A stretch of DNA of 35,085 nucleotides from Planctomycetota bacterium (lineage in GTDB: Bacteria > Planctomycetota > UBA1135 > UBA2386), in contig JADZDL010000303.1 of the NCBI GenBank assembly GCA_020851075.1, positions 1-35,085 on the forward strand, in the 5' to 3' direction. Shown in pieces: positions 1 to 9,742 of this stretch (position 1 is its first letter; each line of letters starts with the position of its first letter). The notes beneath the pieces were generated by a model, which searched no databases, had not been told where the DNA came from, and saw only the letters and a program-made list of their open reading frames with translations. A program made the translations under genes and the position numbers.

Positions 1-1047
<1,047 letters not shown>

Positions 1048-1051
<4 letters not shown>

Positions 1052-1950
1052 AGATCGACCTCGACAAACTGCGCCAATCGGGCCGCATCTCGGCCACTGC
1101 CCTGGCCCACGGCCGCAAGCTCATCGTTCCCGGCGCCAAGCTCGAGGACATCCAGAACGAAGTCGAACGCGTGATTCGCGAGATGGGCGGCTCGCCCGCG
1201 TTCCCGGCCCAGAGTTCGCGCAACCACATCGCCGCGCACTACTGCTCGCCGCCCGGTGACGCGACGACCGTGCAAGCCGGCGATATCGTCAAGCTCGACT
1301 GCGGCACCCACGTCGACGGCTACGTCACCGACAATGCGACCACGGTCGACCTGCGCGACGGTGAGAACTCGCTGCTGTGCGCGGCGAGCAGGATGGCGCT
1401 CGAGAACGCCATTGCCGTCATGGGCCCCGGCGCTTCGCTGACCGAAGTCGGTCGCCAGATCGAAACGACGATCGGTTCGCTCGGCTTCAAACCCGTGCGC
1501 AACCTGACCGGCCACGGCGTCGCGCGCTACACGATCCACTGCGCGCCGTCGGTGCCCAACTACGCCGACAGCAAAGCGCCGCGCCTGCGCGCCAACATGA
1601 CGATCGCCTGTGAGCCGTTTGCGAGCGACGGCAAGGGCATGATCGACGTCGACGGCAAGGCCGAGGTGTTCATGCTGCGCAGGGACGTGCGACCAAAGGA
1701 CAACCTGCCCGCGGATCTCGCCAAGGCGATGGAGCAAACCGAAGGCCTGCCGTTCGCGCGGCGCGATCTGGTGCGCTGGCTCGGTTCGCTGCAGAAGTGT
1801 GAAGACGCGCTCAAGGTCCTCTACAAGAAGGACCTCGTCGACGACTACCCGCCGCTGTGCGAACGCCCCGGCGTGCGCATCGCCCAGTTTGAGCACACGA
1901 TCTTCATCCACGAGAACGGCGCCGAAGTGCTCACGCGACTGCCCGACTAG
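1048..1950 (+). CDS. map: Methionine aminopeptidase, type II (archaeal/eukaryotic-like)
   Basis: Removes the initiator methionine from new proteins in the cytoplasm; 300 residues with a pita-bread metallopeptidase fold. All five metal ligands are present: D84 in [11 protein letters not shown]95 in VTDNATTV, H156 in NLTGHGV, E189 in [12 protein letters not shown] and E282 in QFEHTIF. H64 of the IAAHY motif matches the substrate-side histidine. The sequence is of type II rather than the usual bacterial type I. The motifs NLTGHGV and [10 protein letters not shown], the helical insert between E189 and E282 with GLPFARR, and the ending QFEHTIFI with a short tail all point to the archaeal/eukaryotic MetAP2 lineage. 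Type II enzymes are uncommon in bacteria. The start overlaps the kbl stop (ATGA), so the two are probably co-translated. Whether a type I copy also exists in the genome cannot be known here. Confidence 0.9.
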
Positions 1951-2015
1951 GCACGCGCATTTGTCGCATGGTTGCCGCAGGCCTATTTCTGGGCTTGCCC
2001 TGCTATCCTGGCCGC

Positions 2016-3167
2016 ATGCTGCTGACCACGCTGTTGGTGCTGGCCCTCCCCCAGCAAACCTCCCCCCAGCAACCTGGCGCCGCGGCGACCCGGGTCACGC
2101 TCACGCCGATGACGGCCAAGCCGGGTGAGAACCTGCCGTGGAGTCCCAAGGGTGCCAAGGTAGACCTTCGGCGCGACGGCGAGGCGCTGACCGGTGCGTT
2201 CGCGCTGGGCCCGACCGGACCCTCCGGCCCCAAAGCGGTCGCCGTCCGCCTCGAACACGCCGCCAGCTCGACCCACTTTGACGTGCTCTCGATCGACCTC
2301 GACCGCGACGGCAAGTTTGGGGCGGAAGAACGTCTGACGACCACCGCCAAGGATACGCGCGGCAAGTGGTGGTCCAGCTTTGACGCCACCGTGCAGGTGC
2401 CCTTCGCCGCGGATACCAAAGCCGAGGCGAACCAGAAGGCCACGAGCGTTCCCTACGCGATGGCGCTCTGGTTTGTCGAGGACCCGAAGGAGCCAACCGC
2501 CCCACCGACCCTGCGCTGGTCGCGCCGCGGCTGGTTTGAGGGCAAGGCGCAGATCGGCGGCAAGGACGTGTTTGTGCTGGTGAGCGAGATGGCGCTCGAT
2601 GGCGTGATCACCGCGGAAGATTCGTGGGCTCTGGCCACCGACCGCAAACTGCTGCTCGCCGCCGGCCCGCGCGACCTCGCTGGCCACTGCTGGCTCGAAG
2701 ATCGCGCCTACCGAGCCACCAAGATCGCGGCGAACGGACTCTCGCTCGAGCTCGTACCGTTCGACCCGAGCACCACGGAGGCCGAAGAGAAGGCCAACGC
2801 CGACATCTACAAGCCTGACCGCGAAGCGAAGCGCGCGATCCAACCACTCGCGTTCGCTACCGACTTTGCGAAGGCCCAGGCGCAGGCCAAGAAGGACAAG
2901 AAGCGCCTGGTCGTCGACTTCGCGACCACGTGGTGCGGCCCCTGCAAGCTCATGGACCAGTTCGTCTACACGGCCGAAGACGTCGTGAACGCGGCCAAGG
3001 ACGTGGTCTGCGTCAAACTGGATGGCGACGTCGAGCGCGAACTCGTGAAGCGCTTTGCGATCACCGCCTACCCGACCATGCTGCTGCTCGAAGCCGACGG
3101 CACCGAAGTGCGGCGCGAAGTCGGCTACCAGAGCGTGGCGGCGACGGTGAAGTTCCTCGCCAGGTGA
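2016..3167 (+). CDS. Secreted protein with C-terminal thioredoxin domain
   Basis: 383 residues. The chosen start gives a good signal peptide (MLLTTLLVLALPQQ), so the protein is probably exported; an ATG 48 bases upstream would put a poor leader in front of it. Residues about 20-270 form a region I do not recognise, rich in Asp/Thr with a possible beta fold and an acidic stretch DLDRDGKFG that resembles a calcium-binding loop. Residues about 285-383 are a thioredoxin domain with the active site WCGPCK (W306, C307, C310) and the cis-proline loop AITAYPTMLLL. The arrangement resembles periplasmic thioredoxin-like or DsbD-C-terminal-like domains acting on disulfides outside the cytoplasm; the partner is unknown. 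The gene sits 65 bases after the aminopeptidase and converges on leucine dehydrogenase, with a hairpin between them. Confidence 0.82.
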   Translation: MLLTTLLVLALPQQTSPQQPGAAATRVTLTPMTAKPGENLPWSPKGAKVDLRRDGEALTGAFALGPTGPSGPKAVAVRLEHAASSTHFDVLSIDLDRDGKFGAEERLTTTAKDTRGKWWSSFDATVQVPFAADTKAEANQKATSVPYAMALWFVEDPKEPTAPPTLRWSRRGWFEGKAQIGGKDVFVLVSEMALDGVITAEDSWALATDRKLLLAAGPRDLAGHCWLEDRAYRATKIAANGLSLELVPFDPSTTEAEEKANADIYKPDREAKRAIQPLAFATDFAKAQAQAKKDKKRLVVDFATTWCGPCKLMDQFVYTAEDVVNAAKDVVCVKLDGDVERELVKRFAITAYPTMLLLEADGTEVRREVGYQSVAATVKFLAR

Positions 3168-3170
3168 GTC

Positions 3171-3191
3171 AGCCCGCGCCACGCGCGGGCT
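3171..3191. terminator. GC-rich hairpin between convergent genes
   Basis: A perfect 8-bp inverted repeat (AGCCCGCG and CGCGGGCT) with a 5-base loop lies between the stop of the thioredoxin gene (3167) and the stop of leucine dehydrogenase (3204). Its place suggests a bidirectional terminator. There is no clear T-run on either side, so intrinsic termination is not certain. Confidence 0.55.
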
Positions 3192-3203
3192 CGTAACTCA
3201 GCC

Positions 3204-4322
3204 TCAGCCACCGCTGCGCGGCTGGCCCTTCGGCGGCACCCCGCACGAGGTCGCCTTCTTCGCCCCGCGCCCGTCCGCGACAATGCGCTCGGCAAGGCGA
3301 TCCGCGGCATCGCTCGGCGGAATGCGCTCTTCCTTGGCGATCGTCCACAGCTCCTTCAGCGCCTGCGGAATGCGCTCGATCTTGCCGAGCGCGATCTTCT
3401 CGTCGTAACCACCCGGGTTGAACTCGACCGAGACGTTGATGATGCCGCCGGCGTTGATCACGTAGTCCGGGGCATACAGGATGTTGCGATCGGCGAGCGC
3501 CTTGCCGTGGCGCGGTTCGAGCAGCAGGTTGTTGGCCGCACCCGCGACGATCGGCGTGTTCAACGCCGCAATCGACTCATCGTGCAGGATCGCGCCGAGT
3601 GCGCACGGTGCGAACACATCGCACTTCATGGTCATGATCTCGGCTTCGCCGGTCGGGATCAGGCCGATCTCCTGCTCGAGCTGCTTCAGACGCTCGGTGT
3701 TGCGATCGGCGCCATAGACCTTCGCGCCGGCTTCGACGAGGCGCTTGGCGAGGGCCGAACCCACGGCACCAGTGCCCTGGATCGCCACGGTGCGCCCCTT
3801 GCAGCTGTCGTTGCCAAACACCCAGCCCAGCGCCGCTCGCACACCGAGGAACACGCCGTAGGCCGTGTACGGCGACGGGTTACCGCTGCCGCCGTCCTTG
3901 CGTTCGAGGCCCGTCACGTGCTTGGTCGCGCGGCGGATGATCTCGAGGTCCTGGACCGACGTGTTGACGTCCTCGGCGGTGATGTACTTGCCACCGACCG
4001 CTTCGATGAACCGCCCCATCGCGAGGTAGAGCGCCTCGGACTTGATCTTCTTCGGGTCCCCGATCATGACCGCCTTGCCGCCGCCGAGCCCCGTGTGGGC
4101 CACCGCCGACTTGAAGGTCATGCCGCGCGACAGGCGCTTCACATCGAACAGGGCCTCCTCTTCGGAGGCGTAGGGCCACATGCGGAGGCCACCCAACGCC
4201 GGGCCGAGGGTGGTGTCGTGCACGGCGATGATCGCGTGCAGGCCACAGGAGGGGTCGATGCCGCGGACGACGCGTTCGTAGCCGGCAACGGGGATATCGG
4301 TGATCTGGAGGGTCTCGGTCAC
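3204..4322 (-). CDS. Leucine dehydrogenase (Glu/Leu/Phe/Val dehydrogenase family)
   Basis: NAD-dependent oxidative deamination of branched-chain amino acids (leucine to 4-methyl-2-oxopentanoate), cytoplasmic. The 372 residues are close to the family norm of about 365. The substrate-domain motifs TTLGPALGGLRMW and TGLGGGKAVMIGDP are strongly conserved; K71 (in MTFK) and K83 (GGGK) have the same 12-residue spacing as the two active-site lysines of Bacillus leucine dehydrogenase. TAEDVNTSV and SGNPSPYTAYGV follow, then the Rossmann motif GTGAVG at 183-188 and APDYVINAGGIINV. The frame is open further upstream, but family alignment and an AAGGA at 4326-4330 support the GTG at 4322. The upstream extension is low-complexity and not family-like. 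With kbl nearby this part of the chromosome leans to amino-acid catabolism. A phenylalanine or valine preference is possible. Confidence 0.92.
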   Translation of the reverse strand: MTETLQITDIPVAGYERVVRGIDPSCGLHAIIAVHDTTLGPALGGLRMWPYASEEEALFDVKRLSRGMTFKSAVAHTGLGGGKAVMIGDPKKIKSEALYLAMGRFIEAVGGKYITAEDVNTSVQDLEIIRRATKHVTGLERKDGGSGNPSPYTAYGVFLGVRAALGWVFGNDSCKGRTVAIQGTGAVGSALAKRLVEAGAKVYGADRNTERLKQLEQEIGLIPTGEAEIMTMKCDVFAPCALGAILHDESIAALNTPIVAGAANNLLLEPRHGKALADRNILYAPDYVINAGGIINVSVEFNPGGYDEKIALGKIERIPQALKELWTIAKEERIPPSDAADRLAERIVADGRGAKKATSCGVPPKGQPRSGG

Positions 4323-4358
4323 GGGTCCTTGGAGGGTAGGCCGCAAAGAAGGGCAAGG

Positions 4359-4364
4359 ATGATA
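4359..4364 (-). promoter_or_regulatory. Candidate -10 hexamer for leucine dehydrogenase
   Basis: Read on the minus strand this is TATCAT, five of six bases of the sigma-70 consensus, about 36 bases before the GTG start. Transcription from it would give a leader of about 30 bases carrying the AAGGA ribosome site. No convincing -35 element is seen at the expected distance, so this is only a candidate. The 190-base region 4323-4512 must also serve the divergent gene at 4513. Confidence 0.3.
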
Positions 4365-4499
4365 GAGGTAGCGGGGTGCTGGCGCCATGCTCCGAAGGAC
4401 GGAGTCCCGCGGTGAGCCCCTTGCGGCCGACCGCGGAAGACAGGACCATGGCCAGCTACCGTCCCCCGGTCCGGTAGTATCGGATCCGCAATCAGGCAG

Positions 4500-4505
4500 A
4501 AGGAG
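4500..4505 (+). promoter_or_regulatory. Ribosome binding site deciding a GTG start
   Basis: AAGGAG followed by a 7-base spacer and GTG at 4513. This fixes the start of the membrane-anchored protein well inside an upstream-open frame. A TAGTAT hexamer at 4475-4480 could be its -10 element, but no good -35 is visible. Confidence 0.75.
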
Positions 4506-4512
4506 CAAACTC

Positions 4513-6111
4513 GTGCTGATACGCCTCGCCGTGCTCGTCGTGGCCGAACTCGCAGCCGTCACCTTCCTCGGTTTTCAGGTCGCCGCGTCGCCCGGTCCTG
4601 CCAACCTCCCGCCGACCATGGAGGCGGCCGAGCCAACCAAGGAGAGCCCTCCGACCGCCGGCACCGACCTCACGCCAACGGCACGAACGCCGGCGCCAAA
4701 CCAGGCCGCGGAAACAGCCCAACGCACCGAGATCGTGGCGAAATGGAATGCCGACGACCCGCTCGGCATCCTGCTGTGCGGCACCGTGCGCTGGGCGGAC
4801 GGGCGGGTCGTGGCCGAACCGTCCCTGTCGTGCCAGGTCGGGGATCGATATGCCGCCGCGAGTTCGGCCAAGGACGGCACGTTCGCGCTGGCTGGACTCC
4901 AGCCCGGAGTGTTCACGTTGAGCGTGCGCGCGGATGGCGCCGTCGAGACCAAGGTCGAACTCACGCTCACCGACGACGCGGTGCAAAACCATGACTTCAC
5001 GCTCGACCCGTCGTTCCCCGTGCGCGTGAAGATCGAGACGCCCGACGGCAAGGATGGCACCAGCGCGCTGCGAATGACCTTGCGCGCCGGAATCGGCTTT
5101 CATGTCGTCGGCCAGCGCGAGCGCTTTCCCGACCACCTCGCACCAACGGACTACGGCGTGGTGTTTGTGGGGGACGCCAAGTGGGACGGCGAGATGAACC
5201 CAAAGGATGGGTTTGCGGGCACGCTCTCATTTGCCCAGGCGCCGCCCTCCCATATCGCCCTGCTGCTGCGCAATGCCGTGCTCGACCAACAGGTCGTGCA
5301 GCCGGGGCAGCAGGATGTGAAGTTCGTGGTCGACATGGACGCCGTGAAGAAGCGGCTCGCCTCCGCAACGCTTCGCGTCGTCGACGCCGACACGGGGGAG
5401 CCGATCACGGATGCCCGCGTCATGCTGAGCTCCTCCTCTGGTAGTGGACCGGGCGGCAAACTCGACGCAACCGGCAAGACCACGGTCGAGAACCTCGCAC
5501 CTGGACTGCTGCGCTGCCAGATCCACGCCAAAGACCACGAGCAGTACTCCTCCACGGTCCGCATCGCGTCTGGCCAGCACCTCGACCTCGGCGAGGTCCG
5601 GCTCGGCAAAGCAACCCCGCTCACCGGCAAGGTACTCGACGCGGATGGCAAACCCGCCAACGCGACGATCACCTGGACGGAACTCAAGTGGCGAACGACG
5701 CCGACGAAGTTCGTGAGCAACCGGACGGCGCGCACCGAAGCCGATGGCACGTTCTCGTTGTGGGGAACAGGGCGCGGCCTCCTCGCCGTGCAGGCGCGCA
5801 GCCCCGAAGGCCTGCTCGCGGTCGGCGTGTTTGACAATCCGTCGGCTGCGGGCATCGAACTGCGGCTCGGCACGCCCGGCGAGTGCACGGTGACGCGACC
5901 CGACGACCTCACGCGCACCTTCACGCTCACGTTCTACGACGCGCAGAAGCGCCCCATCGCCGCCAACACCTACGAGCCGCGGCAACGCACGTCGAAAGTG
6001 AAGCTGCCGATGGGCGACTACACGTTTGAGGTGCACGACGACCAGGATCGGCTCCTGCAGAGCGGGGCGATGACGTTTGGCTCGACCCCAACCAAGCTGG
6101 AAATCCGATGA
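4513..6111 (+). CDS. Membrane-anchored protein with carboxypeptidase-regulatory-like domains (paralogue 1)
   Basis: 532 residues; function not recognised. The GTG start is set by a strong AAGGAG. Residues about 1-22 form one hydrophobic helix, followed by a Pro/Thr/Ala-rich linker (about 25-75) of the kind that spans the envelope. The rest looks like a string of beta-sandwich domains of the carboxypeptidase-regulatory-like (CarboxypepD_reg/transthyretin-like) type. Examples are SAKDGTFALAGLQPGVFTLSV, then ATLRVVDADTGEPITDARV with APGLLRC, then LTGKVLDADGKPANATITW with EADGTFSLWGTGRG. Such folds usually bind or present other proteins or sugars at the surface; here no catalytic domain is attached. 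Its stop overlaps the start of a paralogue by four bases (ATGA at 6108), so the two proteins are probably made together. Divergent from leucine dehydrogenase. Confidence 0.8.
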   Translation: MLIRLAVLVVAELAAVTFLGFQVAASPGPANLPPTMEAAEPTKESPPTAGTDLTPTARTPAPNQAAETAQRTEIVAKWNADDPLGILLCGTVRWADGRVVAEPSLSCQVGDRYAAASSAKDGTFALAGLQPGVFTLSVRADGAVETKVELTLTDDAVQNHDFTLDPSFPVRVKIETPDGKDGTSALRMTLRAGIGFHVVGQRERFPDHLAPTDYGVVFVGDAKWDGEMNPKDGFAGTLSFAQAPPSHIALLLRNAVLDQQVVQPGQQDVKFVVDMDAVKKRLASATLRVVDADTGEPITDARVMLSSSSGSGPGGKLDATGKTTVENLAPGLLRCQIHAKDHEQYSSTVRIASGQHLDLGEVRLGKATPLTGKVLDADGKPANATITWTELKWRTTPTKFVSNRTARTEADGTFSLWGTGRGLLAVQARSPEGLLAVGVFDNPSAAGIELRLGTPGECTVTRPDDLTRTFTLTFYDAQKRPIAANTYEPRQRTSKVKLPMGDYTFEVHDDQDRLLQSGAMTFGSTPTKLEIR

Positions 6112-7727
6112 CCCCCAACTCGCCCCTTGTGCGCTCCTTGCAGCTGCTTGCGGCTGCCCTCGGCATCACCATGGTCGTGCTCGCTGGTGTCTGGTTGGGA
6201 CAGGACTCGCCGCCGCCGGCGATTGCCCCATCGCGAGCAACCCCGTCGGTCGCCGAGACTCCCGTCGTGGCCGCTTCGGCCAGGCTCGAGGACACCGCGG
6301 TCGTGCCGGCTGCCAACACGCCGCTAGCCAGCACCGCGACGAACGCCCCAGGCCCGCAGGCGCCAACGAGCGCGGTGCTGGTCGGTTGCGTGAAGCGCCC
6401 CGATGGCTCACTCGTCAAACAGGGTTTCCTGTGGCTCAATCAAGACGGCAAGAACCTCGAGACTGCACAACTGCAACTGGGCCGCGGCACCTTCGTGTTT
6501 GCAGGGCTTGCCCCGGGCACCTACCAGATCAAGTCGCGCATTGAGGACGAACTCGAAGTCGCGGTGGCCGTGACCGTGACCCTGCCGCGCACACGATTCG
6601 ACATCACCCTGCCCGATCGTTGGCAACTGCAGGTGAATGCGGTGACGGCCGATGGCTCCCCGCTGATTGCAGCCGCGGCCAAAGCCGTCCCGGAATCAGG
6701 TAGCGCCCTGGATCTGTCCGCCTGCGCCTTTCGCGAACCACTGAGCGGCGACCTGCCGCCTTCGAACCTCAACGAGTTCAAGGCCGGTCTCGGCACCTTC
6801 CGCGACAACCAGTTCTTCCGGAACGAAACCAAACCGCTGCCGAAGCAGACGATCGGCATACTGACCCTGCCACCCGGAAATCCCGTTTCCGTGGCGTTGA
6901 CGATGCGCAACGTGGTGATCGCCCAACAGACGGCGACGCCCGGACAAACCGAACTCACGTTTACGCTGACGGTCGATGCCCTGCTCAAGAAGACGGCGAC
7001 GGTGAAGTTGCGCGTCGTCGACGAAACCGGCGCCCCGGTGGTCGGAGCACGCGTCGCCCTCAACGACGCCCAGACGGCCGGTGGTGGCCAGCCTACGGAT
7101 GCCGAAGGACGCGTGACGCTGCGGTACCTGAAGCCTGGGCGCCTCGGGCTCGAACTGTGGCAGAAGGAACTCGCGGCGCCGCCTATGCAACTCGACGTGC
7201 TGGCCGGCGCCGACCTCGACCTCGGCGACATCGTGATGAAGAAGGCGATCACGGTCGAGATGGCCATTGGTAACCTCGGCAAGAGAGGCTCGCTTCGCCT
7301 GCGCTGGCTGGATGGCAGCAACCCTTCCGGAGCGGCGGGCAAAGCGCAGCATTACTCGACGGAGCATGGCGCCTCACAGAAGCTGAACCTCTACCCCGGG
7401 CGGCACTCAGTATTCGCGGAGGGCCCCGCGGGCGTGGCCCTGTTCGTGCTCGACACCGCGGCCTTGCCGGCCCAACCCATCCACATCGATCTGAAGCCGG
7501 CGGCGGACCTGCGCATCGTCAGCCGGGTCGCGACGAGCTTCACGAGGATTATGATACGCCACGAGAGTGGTGCCATCATGTTCGAGTACGACCACAACGG
7601 CATCGCCGACTATGTCGTCAACCTCCCACCTGGCAACTACGAGGCGGAGTTGGCCGATGCCTCGGGGGCCACGTCGAAGCGCTCGATCAACCTGACGCGC
7701 GAAGGCGCCGTTCTCACGGTGCCGTAG
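6108..7727 (+). CDS. Membrane-anchored protein with carboxypeptidase-regulatory-like domains (paralogue 2)
   Basis: 539 residues; function not recognised. Same architecture as the preceding gene: one N-terminal hydrophobic helix (about 8-30), an Ala/Pro/Thr linker to about residue 85, then beta-rich domains. Kinship with paralogue 1 shows directly: LTMRNVVIAQQTATPGQ matches LLLRNAVLDQQVVQPGQ at the same relative place, and KLRVVDETGAPVVGARV matches TLRVVDADTGEPITDARV. Both also share a GTFxxAGLxPGxxxxxxR motif in the first domain. The middle of each protein is poorly conserved, and the C-terminal third differs most. Start coupled to the previous stop (ATGA). Ends three bases from the convergent gene on the other strand. 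Probably an envelope protein acting with its neighbour. Confidence 0.8.
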   Translation: MTPNSPLVRSLQLLAAALGITMVVLAGVWLGQDSPPPAIAPSRATPSVAETPVVAASARLEDTAVVPAANTPLASTATNAPGPQAPTSAVLVGCVKRPDGSLVKQGFLWLNQDGKNLETAQLQLGRGTFVFAGLAPGTYQIKSRIEDELEVAVAVTVTLPRTRFDITLPDRWQLQVNAVTADGSPLIAAAAKAVPESGSALDLSACAFREPLSGDLPPSNLNEFKAGLGTFRDNQFFRNETKPLPKQTIGILTLPPGNPVSVALTMRNVVIAQQTATPGQTELTFTLTVDALLKKTATVKLRVVDETGAPVVGARVALNDAQTAGGGQPTDAEGRVTLRYLKPGRLGLELWQKELAAPPMQLDVLAGADLDLGDIVMKKAITVEMAIGNLGKRGSLRLRWLDGSNPSGAAGKAQHYSTEHGASQKLNLYPGRHSVFAEGPAGVALFVLDTAALPAQPIHIDLKPAADLRIVSRVATSFTRIMIRHESGAIMFEYDHNGIADYVVNLPPGNYEAELADASGATSKRSINLTREGAVLTVP

Positions 7728-7730
7728 ACG

Positions 7731-9623
7731 TCACGGAAACCAGACCACTGCCCGATCCGGCACGTTCGGATCGATGTGCAACACGCCCGTGAGCACACCG
7801 GAATTCGTCGTCGTCACGCGCACGATCAGCCCTTCGTGATCCGCACCCGACGGCGGCCCACCATCGGTGTCGCAGTCAAACAGGAACGTCTTGCCCGGCG
7901 TGAACGCCTGGAACACAAACCGCAGGTCTTGCGTGTAGCCCGCCGCGTCGGGCGGCACGCTGAAGCCCACGCCGCTGCTCTCACCCGCCAGGTGGAACGG
8001 CGCCGTGTAGACACCGGGTGCGGTGAAGTCGAGCCCGCACAGCGCGGCGCTGCCATTGCGATAGGTGCCGAGGAACCCAGGCGTAGCACTGTTGCCGCCG
8101 TCGAAACGGTCATTCATCGCGTTCTGGTCGATATCGAAGCGCTGCAGCGCCCCCATGCCGGTGGCCCCGATCGTCGAGATCTCGACGGCCGTGATCGCGC
8201 CGTGCGTGTGCAGCGCGTCGCTGCGAACGGTCCAGAATGGTGCGCTCGTGCCTGCGTTGAAGCTGGTCGCCCCTTCGGCCGCGACGACGATGCCACGTTC
8301 GCCCGAGTTCGCCTGCCAGTTGGCTTCGTTGGTCGACGCAATCGACGCCTGCGGGCTCGCGGGCTCGAGGTAGAGCGCCTGGATGCGGAACAGGTCGCCG
8401 TTTGCCGGCCCCATCGACAGTGGCAATGTCCACGACTGCGTGGCACCGATCGCCCCGGTCGTGATGAGGAAACTCGACGTCGAGGGCGTGCTCAGCGCGT
8501 TGAGGGACCGATGCTCCCAAAGCAGGCCCGCACCGGGCAGCAGCAGCGAGAGGTTGGTGTAGGCGTCGCGATTGGCGTCGAAATAGACGTTGAACACGAA
8601 CCAGACCGGCCAGCCGTTGCGCGTTCCAGTCGGATCGACGATGCGGAAATCGAGCGCGTCGCCGGCCCAGAACGACGCCGTGCCGGTGTCCGTCGGGCCG
8701 CCGTTGATGCCGACTTCGAGCCGCGGTTCGTTCCAGCCGAGCACGCCCTGGAACAGGTGCAGGCGCTGCACGCCGACGTGGTCCGCGGCGCCTTGCGTGA
8801 GCGAGACGAGCGCACTGCGCACCGGCCAGTATTCGTGGTGGAACGCATTGGGGCTCGCCAGCGACAAGCCGCCGGGCGACCCCGCCGCCACCGGTGCGAT
8901 GCGATGCCCGGTCGGCGCCATCGTGACCCGATCGAGCTCTTCGATCTGGCCGTTGGGCCCCGCATAGACCCACGGATTGCCCGTGATCGGATCGATCGCG
9001 AGTCCGTAGGCCGACCAACCCTGGTACGGGTAGGTCGCGAGCACGTTGCCCGCAAAGTCGATCTCGAAGATCGGGCTGCCAAAGTCGGCGACCAGCAGCG
9101 AACCGTTGCCGCCGTTGCCGTTCTTGTCGAGGGCGATCGCGCGGAACACTGCGAGCTGCGCCCCCACCGGTCCCCTGATCGGCTGCACGATCGTCTGCGG
9201 GCCGTTGGCCGCGAGGATGACGTTCACGAGCGCACCCGCCGGATCGAACACGCTGATGCCAAACTCGCTGCCGCCGAGCAGGCTCTGGCCGTCAAACTCG
9301 AGATCGCGAATGCCAAAACCGCTGGCGTCGTGCACGGACGGTTGCGCAAACGTCGCCCGCAGCACCCCACCATGGTCGATCTTGTAGATCACATGCGGCG
9401 GCAACCCCGAAGGCGACGATGCACTCACGAAGTACTCGCCCGAACGATCGTCGACGGCGACACCGAGGTGCGTGAGGTTGCCCGTCAACGGGTCGACCGA
9501 CATGTCCCCGTAGATCGCGCCAAAGCCGGCTCCGTTCCTGGTCGGAGTCTGGGCCTGCGCGTCACCACCGCACAGTGCGGCGAGCGCGAAGAGGAACGCG
9601 GCGAGTCGGGGGCGAGGGCACAT
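7731..9623 (-). CDS. Large secreted protein with NHL/beta-propeller-like N-terminal half
   Basis: 630 residues, not assigned to a known function. The start at 9623 gives a clear signal peptide (MCPRPRLAAFLFALAALC... ending GDAQA); an upstream in-frame start would bury it. The N-terminal 270 residues show repeated propeller-like strands such as GIRDLEFDGQSLLGGSEFGISVFD, FRAIALDKNGNGGNGSLLVADFG and GLAIDPITGNPWVYAGPNGQIEELD, reminiscent of NHL or SMP-30-like blades reading out a table of values. The C-terminal half is beta-rich, with no motif I recognise. Cysteines are few. A CATACT hexamer lies only 10 bases before the ATG. Downstream it nearly touches the coupled regulatory-domain pair on the other strand, so there is no room for a separate terminator. 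Confidence 0.75.
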   Translation of the reverse strand: MCPRPRLAAFLFALAALCGGDAQAQTPTRNGAGFGAIYGDMSVDPLTGNLTHLGVAVDDRSGEYFVSASSPSGLPPHVIYKIDHGGVLRATFAQPSVHDASGFGIRDLEFDGQSLLGGSEFGISVFDPAGALVNVILAANGPQTIVQPIRGPVGAQLAVFRAIALDKNGNGGNGSLLVADFGSPIFEIDFAGNVLATYPYQGWSAYGLAIDPITGNPWVYAGPNGQIEELDRVTMAPTGHRIAPVAAGSPGGLSLASPNAFHHEYWPVRSALVSLTQGAADHVGVQRLHLFQGVLGWNEPRLEVGINGGPTDTGTASFWAGDALDFRIVDPTGTRNGWPVWFVFNVYFDANRDAYTNLSLLLPGAGLLWEHRSLNALSTPSTSSFLITTGAIGATQSWTLPLSMGPANGDLFRIQALYLEPASPQASIASTNEANWQANSGERGIVVAAEGATSFNAGTSAPFWTVRSDALHTHGAITAVEISTIGATGMGALQRFDIDQNAMNDRFDGGNSATPGFLGTYRNGSAALCGLDFTAPGVYTAPFHLAGESSGVGFSVPPDAAGYTQDLRFVFQAFTPGKTFLFDCDTDGGPPSGADHEGLIVRVTTTNSGVLTGVLHIDPNVPDRAVVWFP

Positions 9624-9742
9624 CAGCGCCACAAGTATGGCATGCCCGGGCGACACCGCGAGCAGTTCCCGCAACCTCGCGATTCCCCTGCGGCGCATCG
9701 GGCGGCGGCAACCCTTGGCAAGGGCGCTGCCGCGGCTGGCGA

